NCBI GenBank assembly: GCA_950295325.1
Contig: OX485803.1
Location: forward strand, 16,244,001-16,308,000
DNA from: Polytrichum commune
Lineage: Eukaryota; Streptophyta; Polytrichopsida; Polytrichales; Polytrichaceae
Direction of reading: 5' to 3'
DNA: 64,000 nucleotides
Below are positions 13,021 to 24,440 of the stretch, in pieces (the first letter of the stretch is position 1; each line of letters opens with the position of its first letter). Made by a program: the position numbers and the translations under genes. A model generated the notes under the pieces. That model made no database searches. It was not told the origin of the DNA and saw only the letters and a list, made by a program, of their open reading frames with translations.

Positions 13021-14747
13021 ACCCTACATATTGACTGTAATTGTTTTCACCAGCGTGTGCTCGATTTCCCAATCCCCTCAATTAATTTGTTATAGTTGTG
13101 GGAATGATTTGCATAAGTTTTGCAGAAATTCTGTCCCACATTGTTTGATGAATCATGCGAAAGCAGGATAAAGGGGTAAGAAATGAGAGCAGTGATGTAA
13201 TTCATGGGCGATGATATAATCAAGGCACTTGAAGGGCAGACCTGCTCTTCAACAATCTTAATCCTGAGCTGGAGAGAAGTGTGCCTCATGAGCCTAATTT
13301 CTTGTTTCTAGGAAACTAAGGATTTCCCAAGTTTGGCTATGGTATTCTATGAAGCATTCACAGTTGAATCTAACCTCTTTCTTTCAATCTGATGAGCAGA
13401 TGAGATTATACACCAAATGAGCTATTTTGCTTTTTCCTAATATAATACACTATTGACTGTATAAGTGGGAGTGTTGTGGTCTTTAAAAGGCCAACTGAGT
13501 GGTCTAGGTTGAACTACACTGATTGTTACTTGCGGAGTTAAGCAGTGCAATAATGTGTCACTCAGGGGTCCAATTTTTACTAACAAAAGTTCAATAGGTT
13601 GTTCGGACATTATAGAACATGAATGACTTTGCTCTGTAGAATATTACATTCTCATTAAATAGTTATAGCATTGCATAACTCCGATTAGTAACACGCACTA
13701 ATCGGGATAATTTGTGTAGTATTTCCCGCCTATTGCTTTTCTCTCTCTCCAATAGATATGTTTCATCACCTCCATTCAAAAGCATTTGGTGCAGTAGAAA
13801 TTGTAGGTTAGAGAAATAATTTATTGATTGCATTGGTAGCACATATGTAGCACTTCATTACAAGTGCATCAATAAAGCATTGCAAGTTGCAAGTTTCATG
13901 TGGTTACAATTCTTGTCTACTTAGTTTTGTGTATGAACGTATACTCATTCATTTTAGAACTGATGTTCTAGAGCAACAATGACACAATTTGTCAACCACA
14001 ACTTACAAAAAATGTTCTAAACTTATTAAGTGGGGGATAATACAAGTGATTAACATTGCGTCATAGGTTCATACCAACACACCAAGTGCTTAGAATTTGT
14101 GTGTTGTAAGGGGGATATTTGAGGTTGTCGGGTGTTATCCTCAAGGGTATTGTCAGGCACAGGGCATCTCAAGACAAGGTTTGGGTCTTACATTGTAACC
14201 TCCTCTAAAACTGCATGTTGGATTGTTGAGGGGTCTATGCAAAATTCTAGGTTATCATTGTTGTTGCTATGTTTATGCTTCTTTTGAATTGAGAGGTTCA
14301 AAATGTGAGGAATTGCAATGTGTAGTTAGGAAAAAGAGAGGTTTTGTTTCCGGGGTTTTTTTTTGAGGGGGGGGGTGGGTTTGGGAATGTTCATTTTGTT
14401 TGGTGATGAACTAAGTTACAGTAGTTGGGAACAAAAGAGAGAGGCATATGGTAAAGGCAAACAACAATTTCGAACCCCAGTAGTGCATAAAAGTAGATTT
14501 GGGCAAACCGACCCATACATTCATTCCTTGTTGGATGCTTAAACCCTTGCCTCCAAGGAACCAATGTACAAGTTGGTTCGCCCCAGCCCATAGAAGCATG
14601 ACTCAAGCATAATTAAAGGAATTGGTATTAAAGTAGGACCACCCCTCCAAATCCCACATACAGATGGATGATGACATCAACCATGCAAGAGGTTAGATTA
14701 ATGGATGGTAGGGTGGAGCATCCGGTGAGTTAACCCAAACCATGTTG

Positions 14748-15010
14748 ACCACAAGGTCCAATTTAGACTACGGTGAAGAAGTGCACTAGTCAAGAATTTT
14801 AGGGCAATGGAGCAACAAGATTGGCTATGAAATGGGTTTTTCACCGGCCAAGGTTTTTACTACGCCCAAGACTCCTCCAGTGGAGAACTTTTGAGCATGG
14901 ATGAAAAATTGACATGGTTGTCAACATGCATGGCAACATTATTATTATTTTTACTAGGGGAGTTCTCTTAAGTTAGGCACATGGCTTGGACTTCAATAGC
15001 CCGGGCGGCC
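14748..15010. mobile_element. Truncated Tourist-like MITE (family of 57868-58276)
   Basis: From GGTCCAATTTAGACTACGG onward the sequence matches the reverse complement of the element at 57868-58276: GTGAAGAAGTGCAC, CAATGGAGCAACA, GATTGGC, AAATGGGT, CCAAGACT and AGGGGAGTTCTC. The second terminal repeat was not found, so this is a partial copy. Confidence 0.65.
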
Positions 15011-15920
15011 CTTAGAGGTCATGGGCCGCAACAATAAAAAGAGAGAGTAAAATATGAGCATGATAGTAATTTTTTTGTAAAAATCATATTTTTATCATTG
15101 AGTAAAACACATGCAATGTGTTTATTGCGTTGGGGTAAAACACAAGTTGCCTTTTTACTACATTCTATAGCTTGAGTGTCGGCTTGCTCAATTGATAGTT
15201 TTTTGTGTTTTTTTTTTTTTGGTTACAAATCAAGATTGTATTTTGATTATTCAAAACATTAGTTTTTCTAAAATATTGTGTAACCCAAAATTGAGGTGAC
15301 ATTTTAAAATAAAATGTATTCGTCAATTGACATTCATGCTTGTTTTTGAAAACATCACGTGACACTTGGATTTGAAGTTGAATGTCAAATGAAATTTGTG
15401 AAACATACACACTGGGGCCGGGCCGGGCCCAAGCTCAAAAGAATAACCCTACTAGCCCTTCTGCCTTAGGTGCATTCTTAACCATATTAAGCCTTGCCAG
15501 GCCTTATATTACTCAAGTCTCATAATGGAGAAGAACGACCATATACTAGCAACGGCCACATACCTACCTTAAACATACTGTAAGAATCTGTAGGAGCATA
15601 CATGTTTGCCGAAAAAGGATGAATACTGGATGGATGGATGGATGGATGAAGGTGCCCAAAAAGGTGGCTCTCCCGCCTTCCGTCCACATGGAGGGAACAC
15701 GACGCGTGTCATAATCTCCCATTTCCTAGATCTATGTGAGACTTGCTAGAATTTAGCACATAGGTACATGACACTTTGAACATCCTCGCTGCTTGAGCTC
15801 CCGCGCGCGGGAAAACTCATTTCCCTCCACTTCCCTCCATTTCAAGCATATTGATGCCGAAATCTAGGATGTGGATAGATCTACATGAATCTCCACGTTA
15901 CATTTTGGTTTTAGCCTCTG

Positions 15921-16130
15921 CCTTTGAGCCTTTGGAGCCCTGTTTATCTCCAAAGGGCTCCAAAGGCTCCAAAGGCTCACAGAGACCTATTTATCGCATC
16001 ACCTCACAGAGCCTTTGGTTCACGTACAGAGTGATTGTGTGTCTTCTGTGTAGGAACCTTGCTGTGAGTAATTCTCGAAACTTGGATGCGTGTCGAGATT
16101 TCTGTGAGGTGATGCGATAAATAGGTCTCT
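15921..16130 (+). repeat. Strong nested inverted repeats in the probable 5' leader of the 16464 gene
   Basis: A perfect 30-bp inverted repeat has arms at 15981-16010 and 16101-16130 (left arm begins AGAGACCTATTTATCGCATC), separated by 90 bases. Just upstream, GCCTTTGGAGCCC (15928-15940) pairs exactly with 15955-15967, and the pairing extends outward with one bulge through repeated CCAAAGGCT units. If transcribed, both would be very stable hairpins 330-540 bases before the ATG. They may be regulatory leader structure, a small RNA precursor, or an inserted fold-back element. Confidence 0.8.
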
Positions 16131-16463
16131 TCCTTCGCCATAGAGAATCATTGATTCTTGGACAAGTTTGAAGGCTTGAGAGTAGTCGCTCTTGTGGTGT
16201 GTGTAAAGAGGTTTGTTTGTCGAAGTATTGTTTCTTTCGCTGTCACTGAGTTTTCTTTGGTCCTCTAGGCTCTGGCTCTAGCTCAAATTGTGTCCGCCCG
16301 TGTATACACGTGTTTTCGATAGAGAGAGTGATCCAGGCTTCGAGGGTTTGAAGAATCTGTTTCTAGACAATTGCAGCAGGAAGCAAGTGGATCACTAGGA
16401 GAGTTGGTTGTCGCGAGTCAGATCTGAGTTGACAGGTTTTGAGTTGGTTGAAGGGGAGTGGGG

Positions 16464-17297
16464 ATGGGAGGACTTAACCCCGTCAGATTCTACGGGAGTC
16501 ATTTGCCTCGCCCGCGAATCTACTGTGATGTTAAATTCAATGAAACGAGGGTGGACCCGCCGGCAGGCGTGAATGCAGCATTACTAGAGTGGGCAGGCAC
16601 TGTTCCTTGGAAGCAGGGAGGAACTGCTGTTAAGCGCAAGCGGTTGCAAGGGAAAGTGGAAGGCCGAATGAACAAGCTACGCAACATGGAGGAGAGTGAT
16701 GATGAGGAGGAAGCACCGGCGAAGAAGCCTGCTAAAGAGCAACAACAGCGGGCCAGCGCTTCTAGTACGAAGTCTAAAGCGCTGTCACCTGCCTCAGGCT
16801 CTCGGAAGGTGATGAACTTGACGCCTATTGAGAGGATGCTCTCTTCACCAGAGGCGAAAGAAGGCAAAGCTCCGCCGAAGCGTAGAATTTTGACCCAGTT
16901 CAACGTTCAGAAGACCGACGACGATGATAAGCGCCCTACCACCGAAGGGAAGAAGGATAGGAGTCCGACGAAATCCGCAAGGAAGCAGACAAGGATTGCG
17001 GAGAGTGACAGCGATAGCGATGATGGATTGGACGCCTTCTTGGAGAGATTGGAAGCTTCTAAAAAATCTGATCGCGGGATTCGACGCAGCACACGGTTAC
17101 AACAAGGGAGCCCTCGGACACCTTCGGCCGCCACAAATAGCGCTTCACCGAAGCGTGGTTCGCCTGGCAACAAAGATACGAAAGATTTTACGCCAAAGTC
17201 TTACACGACTCCAAAAGCTCGAGTTCATGACTCAGCATTAGAGTCCTACTCAGAATCGGAGTCCGACACGGAATCATCTCAGTCACAGTTCTTCTAG
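16464..17297 (+). CDS. Plant-specific nuclear-type protein of unknown function
   Basis: A single-exon frame of 277 aa. I start it at the ATG at 16464, because the following MGGLNPVRFYG is the conserved beginning I recall for a plant-only uncharacterised family. The first ~70 residues are the conserved part (LPRPRIYCDVKFN, RVDPPAGV, LLEWAGTVPWKQGG, KRKRLQGKVEGRMNKLR). The rest is low complexity: acidic runs (ESDDEEE, DSDSDDGLD), basic SPxK-like patches and a serine/glutamate tail ending SSQSQFF. The composition suggests a disordered, possibly nuclear and phosphorylated protein. No enzyme motif, signal peptide or membrane segment is visible. No function is known to me. A long leader with strong hairpins lies upstream, and a KIN-8A relic begins 88 bases downstream. 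Confidence 0.82.
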   Translation: MGGLNPVRFYGSHLPRPRIYCDVKFNETRVDPPAGVNAALLEWAGTVPWKQGGTAVKRKRLQGKVEGRMNKLRNMEESDDEEEAPAKKPAKEQQQRASASSTKSKALSPASGSRKVMNLTPIERMLSSPEAKEGKAPPKRRILTQFNVQKTDDDDKRPTTEGKKDRSPTKSARKQTRIAESDSDSDDGLDAFLERLEASKKSDRGIRRSTRLQQGSPRTPSAATNSASPKRGSPGNKDTKDFTPKSYTTPKARVHDSALESYSESESDTESSQSQFF

Positions 17298-17384
17298 GTT
17301 GGAGAATTTCGCCACTTGGTATGAGGAGATTTTTGTATGTGTCACAGCAGCAGCAAAGCTGCATTAGGTAGTGTGCTTCGCTTC

Positions 17385-17840
17385 AGGTCTCCCACTGACT
17401 CACCAGTTGGAAGCTTTGTAAGCTGAGTGGCCATCTCACAAGTAGTGAAGTGACCCCAAAGGCAGTCCTGGCTCTTAACAGAGAAAATGGTTGTCATCAG
17501 AGGGGCTTTTTAACGAACTTGAAACACATTAGTGGAGGTGGTCTTTTGGGGGTCCACGAGGAGTACAACTGGAGGTGTTTATCCTCATCTACGACCCTGC
17601 AAGTAAGCTATTCCCTCTTCTCTTCAGCATTCACTGATGTATGTCTTGTGAGCATTTTTCTAGTCCGTCTTTTTGACACGCCACAACCGCAAGCTTATTG
17701 ATATATTGACTCTCCTTACTCTTCTCAGCCAGGCTTTACAACTCAGCGCCGCCTTTCTCGAGGAACAAGATTTGCGTGTACACAGCAGCTTCAAGCAAAT
17801 CTTCTCGAATTGCGAAGGGCAACGGTCGTAGTTTTGTAAC
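17385..17840 (+). pseudogene. Relic of KIN-8A 3' end (last two exons plus 3' UTR)
   Basis: The sequence aligns with KIN-8A from about 10345 to 10640 and then 11262-11390. Shared stretches include GAAGCT(T/C)T...CTGAGTGGCC, GAAGTGACCCC/CAAGTGACCCC, AACTTGAA(C)ACA, the donor CAAGTAAGC, and TTCTCAGCC(A/G)GGCTTT(A/G)CAACTCAGCGCCG. The copied intron is only about 140 bases against 660 in the gene. Several frameshifts interrupt the coding part, and the KIN-8A stop TGA has become CGA. Because the intron and 3' flank are present, it came from a DNA duplication and not from mRNA retrocopying. Confidence 0.85.
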
Positions 17841-18671
17841 ATAAAATTATGGAAGACAGTCGATTTAACAGGAATAGCTGGCAGTAAAGTTTCGATACTG
17901 TAGGGTTTAGTAGAATTGCCAGTAGTTCATTACAATGCAACATGGTGGACGGCATGAAAACATATACAGATTTAACATTTTACGATTTCACAGTATTGTG
18001 AGTGACTCTTATTGTTTTGAATGAAATGCTGCTTGGAAAAATGCTTTGTGTCATCCATGAGCTTGGTCATTGGTAAACAATCATTGACAATGACAGGTGC
18101 AAGAGGATGTTGATTACGAACTGAGTTGGTTTAATTCGTTCCTGCTTAATTTGCGAAATTGCTGTGACCGGTGATTGTTGAAGTCTGATCCTGTGATCGT
18201 GACTGCCATCTGTGGTTGCAAAGACAGTGAGATGTGCATATTCATCTACAATACTGAGTAGCATATTGACAGCTTCACTCAACTGAGTGTAATGTAAACA
18301 TGCTGCAGGCAATTAAGCAATAGAACAACAGCAATGCAACTTTGTTCACTCTGCACTTCAAACACGTCTGCATAATATATGTCGACGTAAATTATAAATG
18401 CAGACACTGTATTCAATCAATATTCGCCCCAACTTGTCAAGCTGCTGCATTTATAATTTCTCTCGAAGACCATTATTGAAAGAGTAGCATACTATCTTGG
18501 GTTGACTGCGCTCTTTCCCTTGTACTGCACTGACATGAAAAAGTTCAAATTTCATAAAATACATGGAGTTAGACCAAAAAATGTAATGGTCCTTTCAAGC
18601 TCCAGCATGCTAAAATACAAGTTGCAAGGCTGCAATTTTCATCAACAAAACGAGAGTCTGGTAGGCAGTTT
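17841..18671. other. Intergenic region, 3' side of two convergent genes
   Basis: No gene is supported. It holds the decaying 3' flank of the KIN-8A relic on one side and presumably the 3' UTR of the minus-strand Vps62-family gene on the other. The sequence is AT-rich with no conspicuous repeats. Confidence 0.5.
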
Positions 18672-21600
18672 TCAAGATAAAAATGAGCCTCTCTCATCTC
18701 CACACCACATGTCCTTCTCCTTGGGTCCAGTGGGGCCCTCCTGGCCCATGACCTCATCAGGAAGCTTGTTGATGACATCCTCTACAGAAGTGCGTAGTTT
18801 AGAGGGCAGGAACCTCAACATCTTGTCGAGATACTTCTTTCTGTCATATTCAATTTTGGGACCCCATTCACGCATGTATTGGAGCCATGCTGGTTCCTCG
18901 GGTGCATCTGGATCTCCCCTCACATGCATGTATTCAGCTGAAATGATCTGGTGGCATGTCCAATTTAAGCTTAGTAAATAGAAAATATAGGAATATTCCC
19001 TAAACCCAATATGCAGGAGGAGAGGTAAGTGTCTATTCCTCAACAGGAGAGACCATGTATTAAAAAGTAATCTACACACTGCAAATTCCTCAATGTTACT
19101 GTCGAATCACCATAAGGTAAGTGGGCCTCAAATGGACAATTTTTTAGCTCTTTTCTCCTAGGATTAAACACATACTAGTATGAGATAAATGTCATGTCCC
19201 CCCCCCCCCCATATGTTGGCAACTGAACCTAGAACAGTTAATGAATTTTGAGCAGGTAGTTCAATCTCTTTTAAACACATCATATCTTCTTGGTGTCTGT
19301 TCTTGGATCCCAACCCAACCACACACAACTCAAATATAGGTGTCCAATAGAGATAAATAACCGAATTAGACCCATCTGCTTTAATCTTTCTGGCACCAGG
19401 TCCTATGTGGGTGTTCTTCGGTTCATTCTTCATGTTCTCCAACTTCTATCAATTAGATTTACACAACGAAACCTGTGTTGCATTAGCAAATCTATGATGA
19501 CGCGTCAGCCAAACCAGATTGAAAATCAGACCTCCCTTGATTTAGATCTAGTTATCAGAAGTGCATGTCTGTTCATTCCTAAACTCCATACATAGGTCCT
19601 CCCAATTGTGTTCACTATAACTGTGGAGTAGTTAATAAATTTAAAAGACATAGTCCAATCTCTTTCGGACATGTGTGTTTCTGGTGTTTGTTCTATGATC
19701 CTCACCTAACCACACACCAATCAAATATAGGTGTCCGGTTAAGGAAAGTGACCGAATAACACCCGTATACCTTAACCCTATTTAGCAAATTGAAAGCCAT
19801 CCTCTCACAAGCTTTACTCACCTGGTACTTCTCTGCACAGTCGAGCAAGAGGGTGCTCATCGCCGTGTCGTTCTTCAACCCAATCCCACGTCTCTCATCT
19901 CCCTGAAGATGATCACCCGCATGAGCGTAACAAGGATGACCATTCTTCGCAACGTAGACGACCTGCTTGTTCCCAGAGACGTATTCCAGATCAAAGGGCC
20001 TAACCCAATTGCCCCCACTGTGCTGAGAAAAGTAAACGGCCTCTAACTCTCCCGTAAAATTGCTAATTCTAAGGGTATGGTGCTCCCAGTCACCCACATG
20101 CTCTCCGACGTGCCCAAGCGCAATTGTCAATTTCCCAACTTTCGCAACACTAGGCCCATTGAACGGGAAAAACTCCCACGTTTGGAGGTCTGTGAATGTG
20201 CCCCCGTATACAGGCTTCACATGGACATAAGCTTCCGCACTTTCCAGGTTCCCCTTTTTAACTTCATCTTCCGTTCCATCGCTCGGAAGATCGATCCAAA
20301 ATGCGTTGTCATTCGTGCCCCCTTGAGGTAAATTTGATCCATCACTTTTAATTGGCTGCGGTGGCAGGTTGCTCACGTCATTAGTGTACAGCATTGCGCC
20401 CGCTTCGAAAAACCACGACACGGAGCTTGGCAAAAATATTTCCTTTGGGTGGAACACCAAAATTGATCCATGGTACTGTTGTATCGATCGTACTTGCGCT
20501 AACGTGGGCATCGCGTCTAGGTTGAAGTTTACATTCTTAAGGCACGCTATTGGAAGCGTTGATGTCGTGTCCTCAACTTCCTCGGACCGCGCACAATAGA
20601 AGCTGCCCACATTCACACCTGTAGCAGAAATTCCTCTTACTGCAGGCCGAGTTCGCCAGATACCGAAAGGGAAAACAAAAGATTTGTCGTCATCATTGCT
20701 ACTGCTCGTGGTGGTGAAAATATTTCCGTCAACAGCGCAAGCCTCCGTCAGATCTGTTCTGACACATGTCACTTCATCGAGACCGGGTTTCTCTTCAGTG
20801 TTTGTGACTACGTATCCAAGGGTAGAGTATCCTTCGGGAGGTTGCGGCAACCAAATCCACCCGTTTCCAACTTGTCGGCCACCCCAAGTGCAGCTCTTCC
20901 AAACGAGCCGGAAGTCCACAGGTTTCTTCAAGGCAGGGAGCAACGACGGAATTCTGAAAGAATGCTTTGATTTACTTGGAGATCGTGGTGAGTTCTCTTC
21001 TGCTTCATCTCCACTGACTGGACCACTACCAGCAGCACTTTCTGCTACACCTAGAGATAGTCCTGCAAACTTCTTGGGAGTTTCCTCAAAAGCAAGAGTT
21101 TTGGGAGATGATGATGGTAGAGGGGGCGGGAGATTGTGTGCTGGGCAAGTTTCAGTCTCTTTCTCTGATTTACTTGGAGATGGTGGTGAGTCCTCTTCTG
21201 CTTCATTTCTACTACCTGCACCACTAACAGCAGCACCTTTTGCTGCACCTAGAGATAGTCCTGCAAACTGCTTGGGAATTTCCTCAGAAGCAAGAGGTTT
21301 GGGGGATGATGATGCTGGAGGGGATGGAAAAATGTGTGCTGGGCAAGTTTCAATCTCTTTCGTTGATTTGCTTGGAGATGATGGTAAGTCCTCTTCTGCT
21401 TCGTCTCCACTAACAGCTTCGTGTCCACTAACAGCAGCACCTTCTGCTGCACTTAGAGATAGTCCTGCAGACGTCTCGGACGTCCCCTCAATAGGAAGAG
21501 TTTTGGGGGATGATGATTCTGGAGGAAGTGAGATAAAGTCTGCTGAGCAAGTTTCAGTCTCTTTGATGGCAAGAACCCAGCCGACTCGAGGCAACGAATT

Positions 21601-21945
21601 GCGCTGGCCATAGTGACAGAGGACGTGGTAGCCTGAGGGGACCTCAATCGGCTTGTACAATGTCACGCCCTTGTTATCAGAGCCACCCTCGAGGGCGCTC
21701 CACACTTCCTCAAACGTCGACACTTGAATCAGATCGACTTCACCAAGTGATATGTGTCCGGTTGCGAATCCCGTGCCTGCATCATCACGTTTTGTGTCGG
21801 TCCTACAGACGTTAGGGGTCGCAATCTCATTTCTCAACAAGGCTCCAAAATCTGATGGTAAATTATTTTTGAAGGAAGTATTTGTTGTGATGATCGAATT
21901 GCAATACATACACATAGCCGAAGTGTTTTGAGCCATGAAAATCAT
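18672..21945 (-). CDS. Vps62-family protein with an internal 3-unit repeat
   Basis: Two coding exons: 21945-19822 and 18947-18672, GT-AG, phase 0, 799 aa if the ATG at 21945 is used (a second in-frame ATG lies at 21936). Diagnostic family blocks: GHISLGEVDLIQVSTFEEVW and GGSDNKGVTLY near the N-terminus; WKSCTWGGRQVGNGWIWLP and PEGYSTLGYVV in the middle; GEHVGDWEHHTLRISNF, YFSQHSGGNWV and GHPCYAHAGDH; and C-terminal YMREWGPKIEYD and EEGPTGPKEKD. These are typical of the plant Vps62/DUF946 family, whose biochemical role is not established (the name comes from a yeast vacuolar sorting gene). Odd feature: three ~66-aa proline/serine/glutamate-rich repeats at about residues 128-327 split the usually continuous N-terminal part. 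The single intron carries two copies of a dispersed repeat. Confidence 0.92.
19160..19800 (+). repeat. Two copies of the poly-C dispersed repeat in the Vps62 intron and exon edge
   Basis: Copy one (about 19160-19400) has a run of 13 C at 19198-19210, then TTGGCAACTGAACCTAGAAC, TAGTTCAATCTCTTTTAAAC, GGTGTCTGTTCTTGGATCC and CTCAAATATAGGTGTCC. Copy two (about 19620-19800) repeats the second half, from TAGTCCAATCTCTTTCGG to AGGTGTCCGGTTAAGG. The same text occurs at 27.8 kb, 30.9 kb, 32.9 kb, 34.1 kb, 62.4 kb and 63.8 kb. Confidence 0.75.
20964..21563 (-). repeat. In-frame tandem repeat, 3 x ~200 bp, inside the Vps62 gene
   Basis: Three units of 68, 66 and 66 codons follow each other without a break. 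Each begins KE(T/I)ETC(S/P)A, contains SSSPK(T/P)L and FAGLSLG(A/V)A or SAGLSLSAA, and ends with acidic DEAEE then SPSKS. Unit lengths are multiples of three, so the frame is kept. Units two and three are closer to each other than to unit one. Confidence 0.93.
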
Positions 21946-22489
21946 CCATGATGCGGCCAAAATCGATATGCATTGGTACAGGGCAAAAGGAAGGTAGGAG
22001 AATGAAGGTTGTTGTTCAGACTGATATCAGGCTGGCCTGCTCTGATAAGTTACTATGGTGGGAGTCTGCTGAGTCGAACAGTTCAAAAATCACCTAGGAC
22101 TCAAAATCGGTCACAAGGTTAAGTTTAGTCTCGTGACCAAATTCCTTCAAATTATAATACGTCACACACTCTCCTCAGTCAGTCAGTCAGTCAGTTAGAA
22201 ATTACTCACCCAGTATGCATCGTTGGTTTCGTCGAGACTCATATTAAGCATGTAAGATTAGATTGACCAAAGTCATCAAACACAATTTACGCAGAGATCA
22301 CTTGAAGAGTCAATTAAGAATTTGCACCTGGAGGCAGTGGGGAACGGAGCGGGATGCCAGTGCTGTGGCAGATGGACTTGGTCCTGTCAAAATCCACTTT
22401 TGTCTCAACTTGGTCCATTATATTCAGATCTTCCGCTGTTTCCACAATGTCGTCGCAATCAGCTGCAGCACCAGCCACACCGAGGGGTT
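21946..22489. other. Upstream region of the Vps62-family gene
   Basis: This is the probable promoter and 5' leader of the minus-strand gene. It includes a short (GTCA) microsatellite, about five units, at 22176-22195. Nothing else is recognisable. Confidence 0.5.
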
Positions 22490-24440
22490 ATGTTCAACAA
22501 GACAACCAAACCACCTGTTATTCTCTGTGACTTTGCATCAGCTGAAAGCAGTTTTTGTATTTACTGACGTCTTCAGCCTCCACATAATGCACGACAATGA
22601 ACAATACCATAACTTTGAACCTTGCCAACGTAACCCTCAAGCCAAAGATAGTCACAAATGGCAATTGGGAGGCGAGCTCCAATTTCCAAACTCTACGACT
22701 CTCATTCACAAAGCTTCCAGACATCAGCTCACATTGCCCAAAAGCTCACCTACAAAAAAATTCACATAAGACAATTAAACCACCTGACATTCTCTGTCTT
22801 TGCATCAGCTGAAAGCAGTGTTCGTATTTACGTACGTCTAAGCCTCCACATGATGCACATCTAAGCCTCCACATGATGCACAACAATCGACAACACCCTC
22901 ACCTTGGAACCTTGTCGACTTAACCCCAAAGCTAAAGAAAGCCCCAAATGGCGATTGGGAGGTCCCAAGCTTCCAACTCTATGATTCTCAATCACATCTC
23001 CTCACATACCCCAAAAGCTCAAACTTGCAATTTACTTGTATAACAAGGCAAACCAAACCATCCGGTATTCTCTGTGTCTTTGAAAACAGCTCAAAGAATT
23101 TTTCCTAGTAATTTACCTCTCACCGTCCACATGATGGACGATAATCAACACCTTAATAATGAACTTTGTCGACTGAACCTTAAAGTTAAAGGAAGTCACA
23201 GATGGAAATTGGGAGGTGAGTTCCATGCTCTACGCTTCTCGATCACGAAGCTTCCAAACAGCAGCAGCTCACATTGACCAAAAGCTCAACCTACACTTAA
23301 TCCGTGTAACAAGACAACCAAACCCCCTGGTGTCTTCGCACCAGCTTAAGGAATTTTTCGCATCTACTTCCATATAATCATCCATATGATACACCCTAAC
23401 TTTGAGCCCCGAAAGAATTGACCCCAAAGCTGCAGAAAGGCACGCATAGCAATTGAAAAGTGCCAAGCTCTAAACCCGACGAATCTCGACCACAGAAACT
23501 TCCAAATATCAAGCTCACATAGCCCAAAAGCTACTCAAACCAACACTTTAATCGTATAACAAGACAACCAAACCTGAGATTCTGTGACGTCTTGGCATCA
23601 GCTGAAAACAGTTTTCACATTTACTAACGTCTAAAGCCCCCATATGATGCACGACAATCCAACAACACCCTAAATTTGAACCCTAAGTTTATGAAAGTCG
23701 CATATGGCAACAATCGGGAAGTGCTAAGCTCCAAACTCTAGCAAAATAAGAAAACGCATAGCTTTCTTCCGACGTTTTTATGTCGTAATTCTGCAAAAGC
23801 GCATCGTTCCCACTTAGGCTCAAAGAAGTAGGGTGTTTAGAGGCCATCCCCGGATCTCGATTACAAAGATTCCAAAGATGAGCTCACATTGCCCAAAACC
23901 TCAAACCTACACTTTATTCTCTGTGTCTTTGCATCATTCAGCTGAAAGCAGTTTTCTGAACTACTTGCAACTAAACCTCTACATGATGCACGACGATGAA
24001 CCAACACCCTAACTTTGAAACTCACCGACCTAAAATTACATAAAGTCACACGTAGCAATCGAGAGGTGCCAAGCTCCAACTTCATCGACTCTCGATCACA
24101 AAAGCTTCCAAACATCAGCTCACATAGCCCAAAAGCTACTCAAACCTACACTTTCTTCATATAACAAGACAACCAAACCACCTGGAAATCTCTCTGTCTT
24201 CGCATCAGCTGAAAAATAGTTTTCGTATTTACTTCCATTTAAGCCTCCACATGATTCGCAACAATCAAACAACACACTACTTTGAATTACACCTAAACAA
24301 ACTTAACCCTAAAGTTAAACAAAGTCACACCCAGCAATTGGGAGGTGCCAAGTTCCAATTCTACTTACGACTCTCCATCACAGAAAGCTTCCAAACATCA
24401 GCTCAGCACACCCTTAGCCCAAAAGCTCCTCAAACTGGCT
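22490..24440. repeat. Degenerate tandem array, ~270-bp unit, about 7 copies
   Basis: The anchor ACAAGACAACCAAACCACCT and close variants occur at 22497, 22766, 23043, 23309, 23559 and 24163, with a further unit lacking the anchor near 23910. Each unit continues with TCTCTGTGTCTTTGCATCAGC, TGAAAGCAGTTTTCGTATTT, AAGCCTCCACATGATGCAC, ACAACACCCTAACTTTGAAC and CAGCTCACATTGCCCAAAAG. Copies have diverged by substitutions and small indels, so the array is old. Short open frames appear in both strands, but none is kept through all units. Confidence 0.88.

Larger units (their letters stand above)
11303..15850. other. Intergenic region between KIN-8A and the 16464 gene
   Basis: I see no gene. The first several hundred bases are presumably KIN-8A 3' UTR and terminator. 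Recognisable pieces are a truncated MITE at about 12845-13020, a 9-bp inverted repeat CCGATTAGT / ACTAATCGG at 13681-13705, and a truncated Tourist-like element starting at about 14748. The remainder is AT-rich with no readable frame of note. Confidence 0.55.

Noticed and set aside
13480-13560. Possible 5S rRNA or tRNA relic (GGAGTTAAGCAGTGC phrase)
   Set aside because: Only a short phrase resembles 5S rRNA; the rest does not align and no internal promoter boxes are in place.
20684-21613. 309-codon plus-strand frame
   Set aside because: Antisense to the Vps62-family gene; it exists because the in-frame repeat lacks stops on the other strand. No domain is visible.
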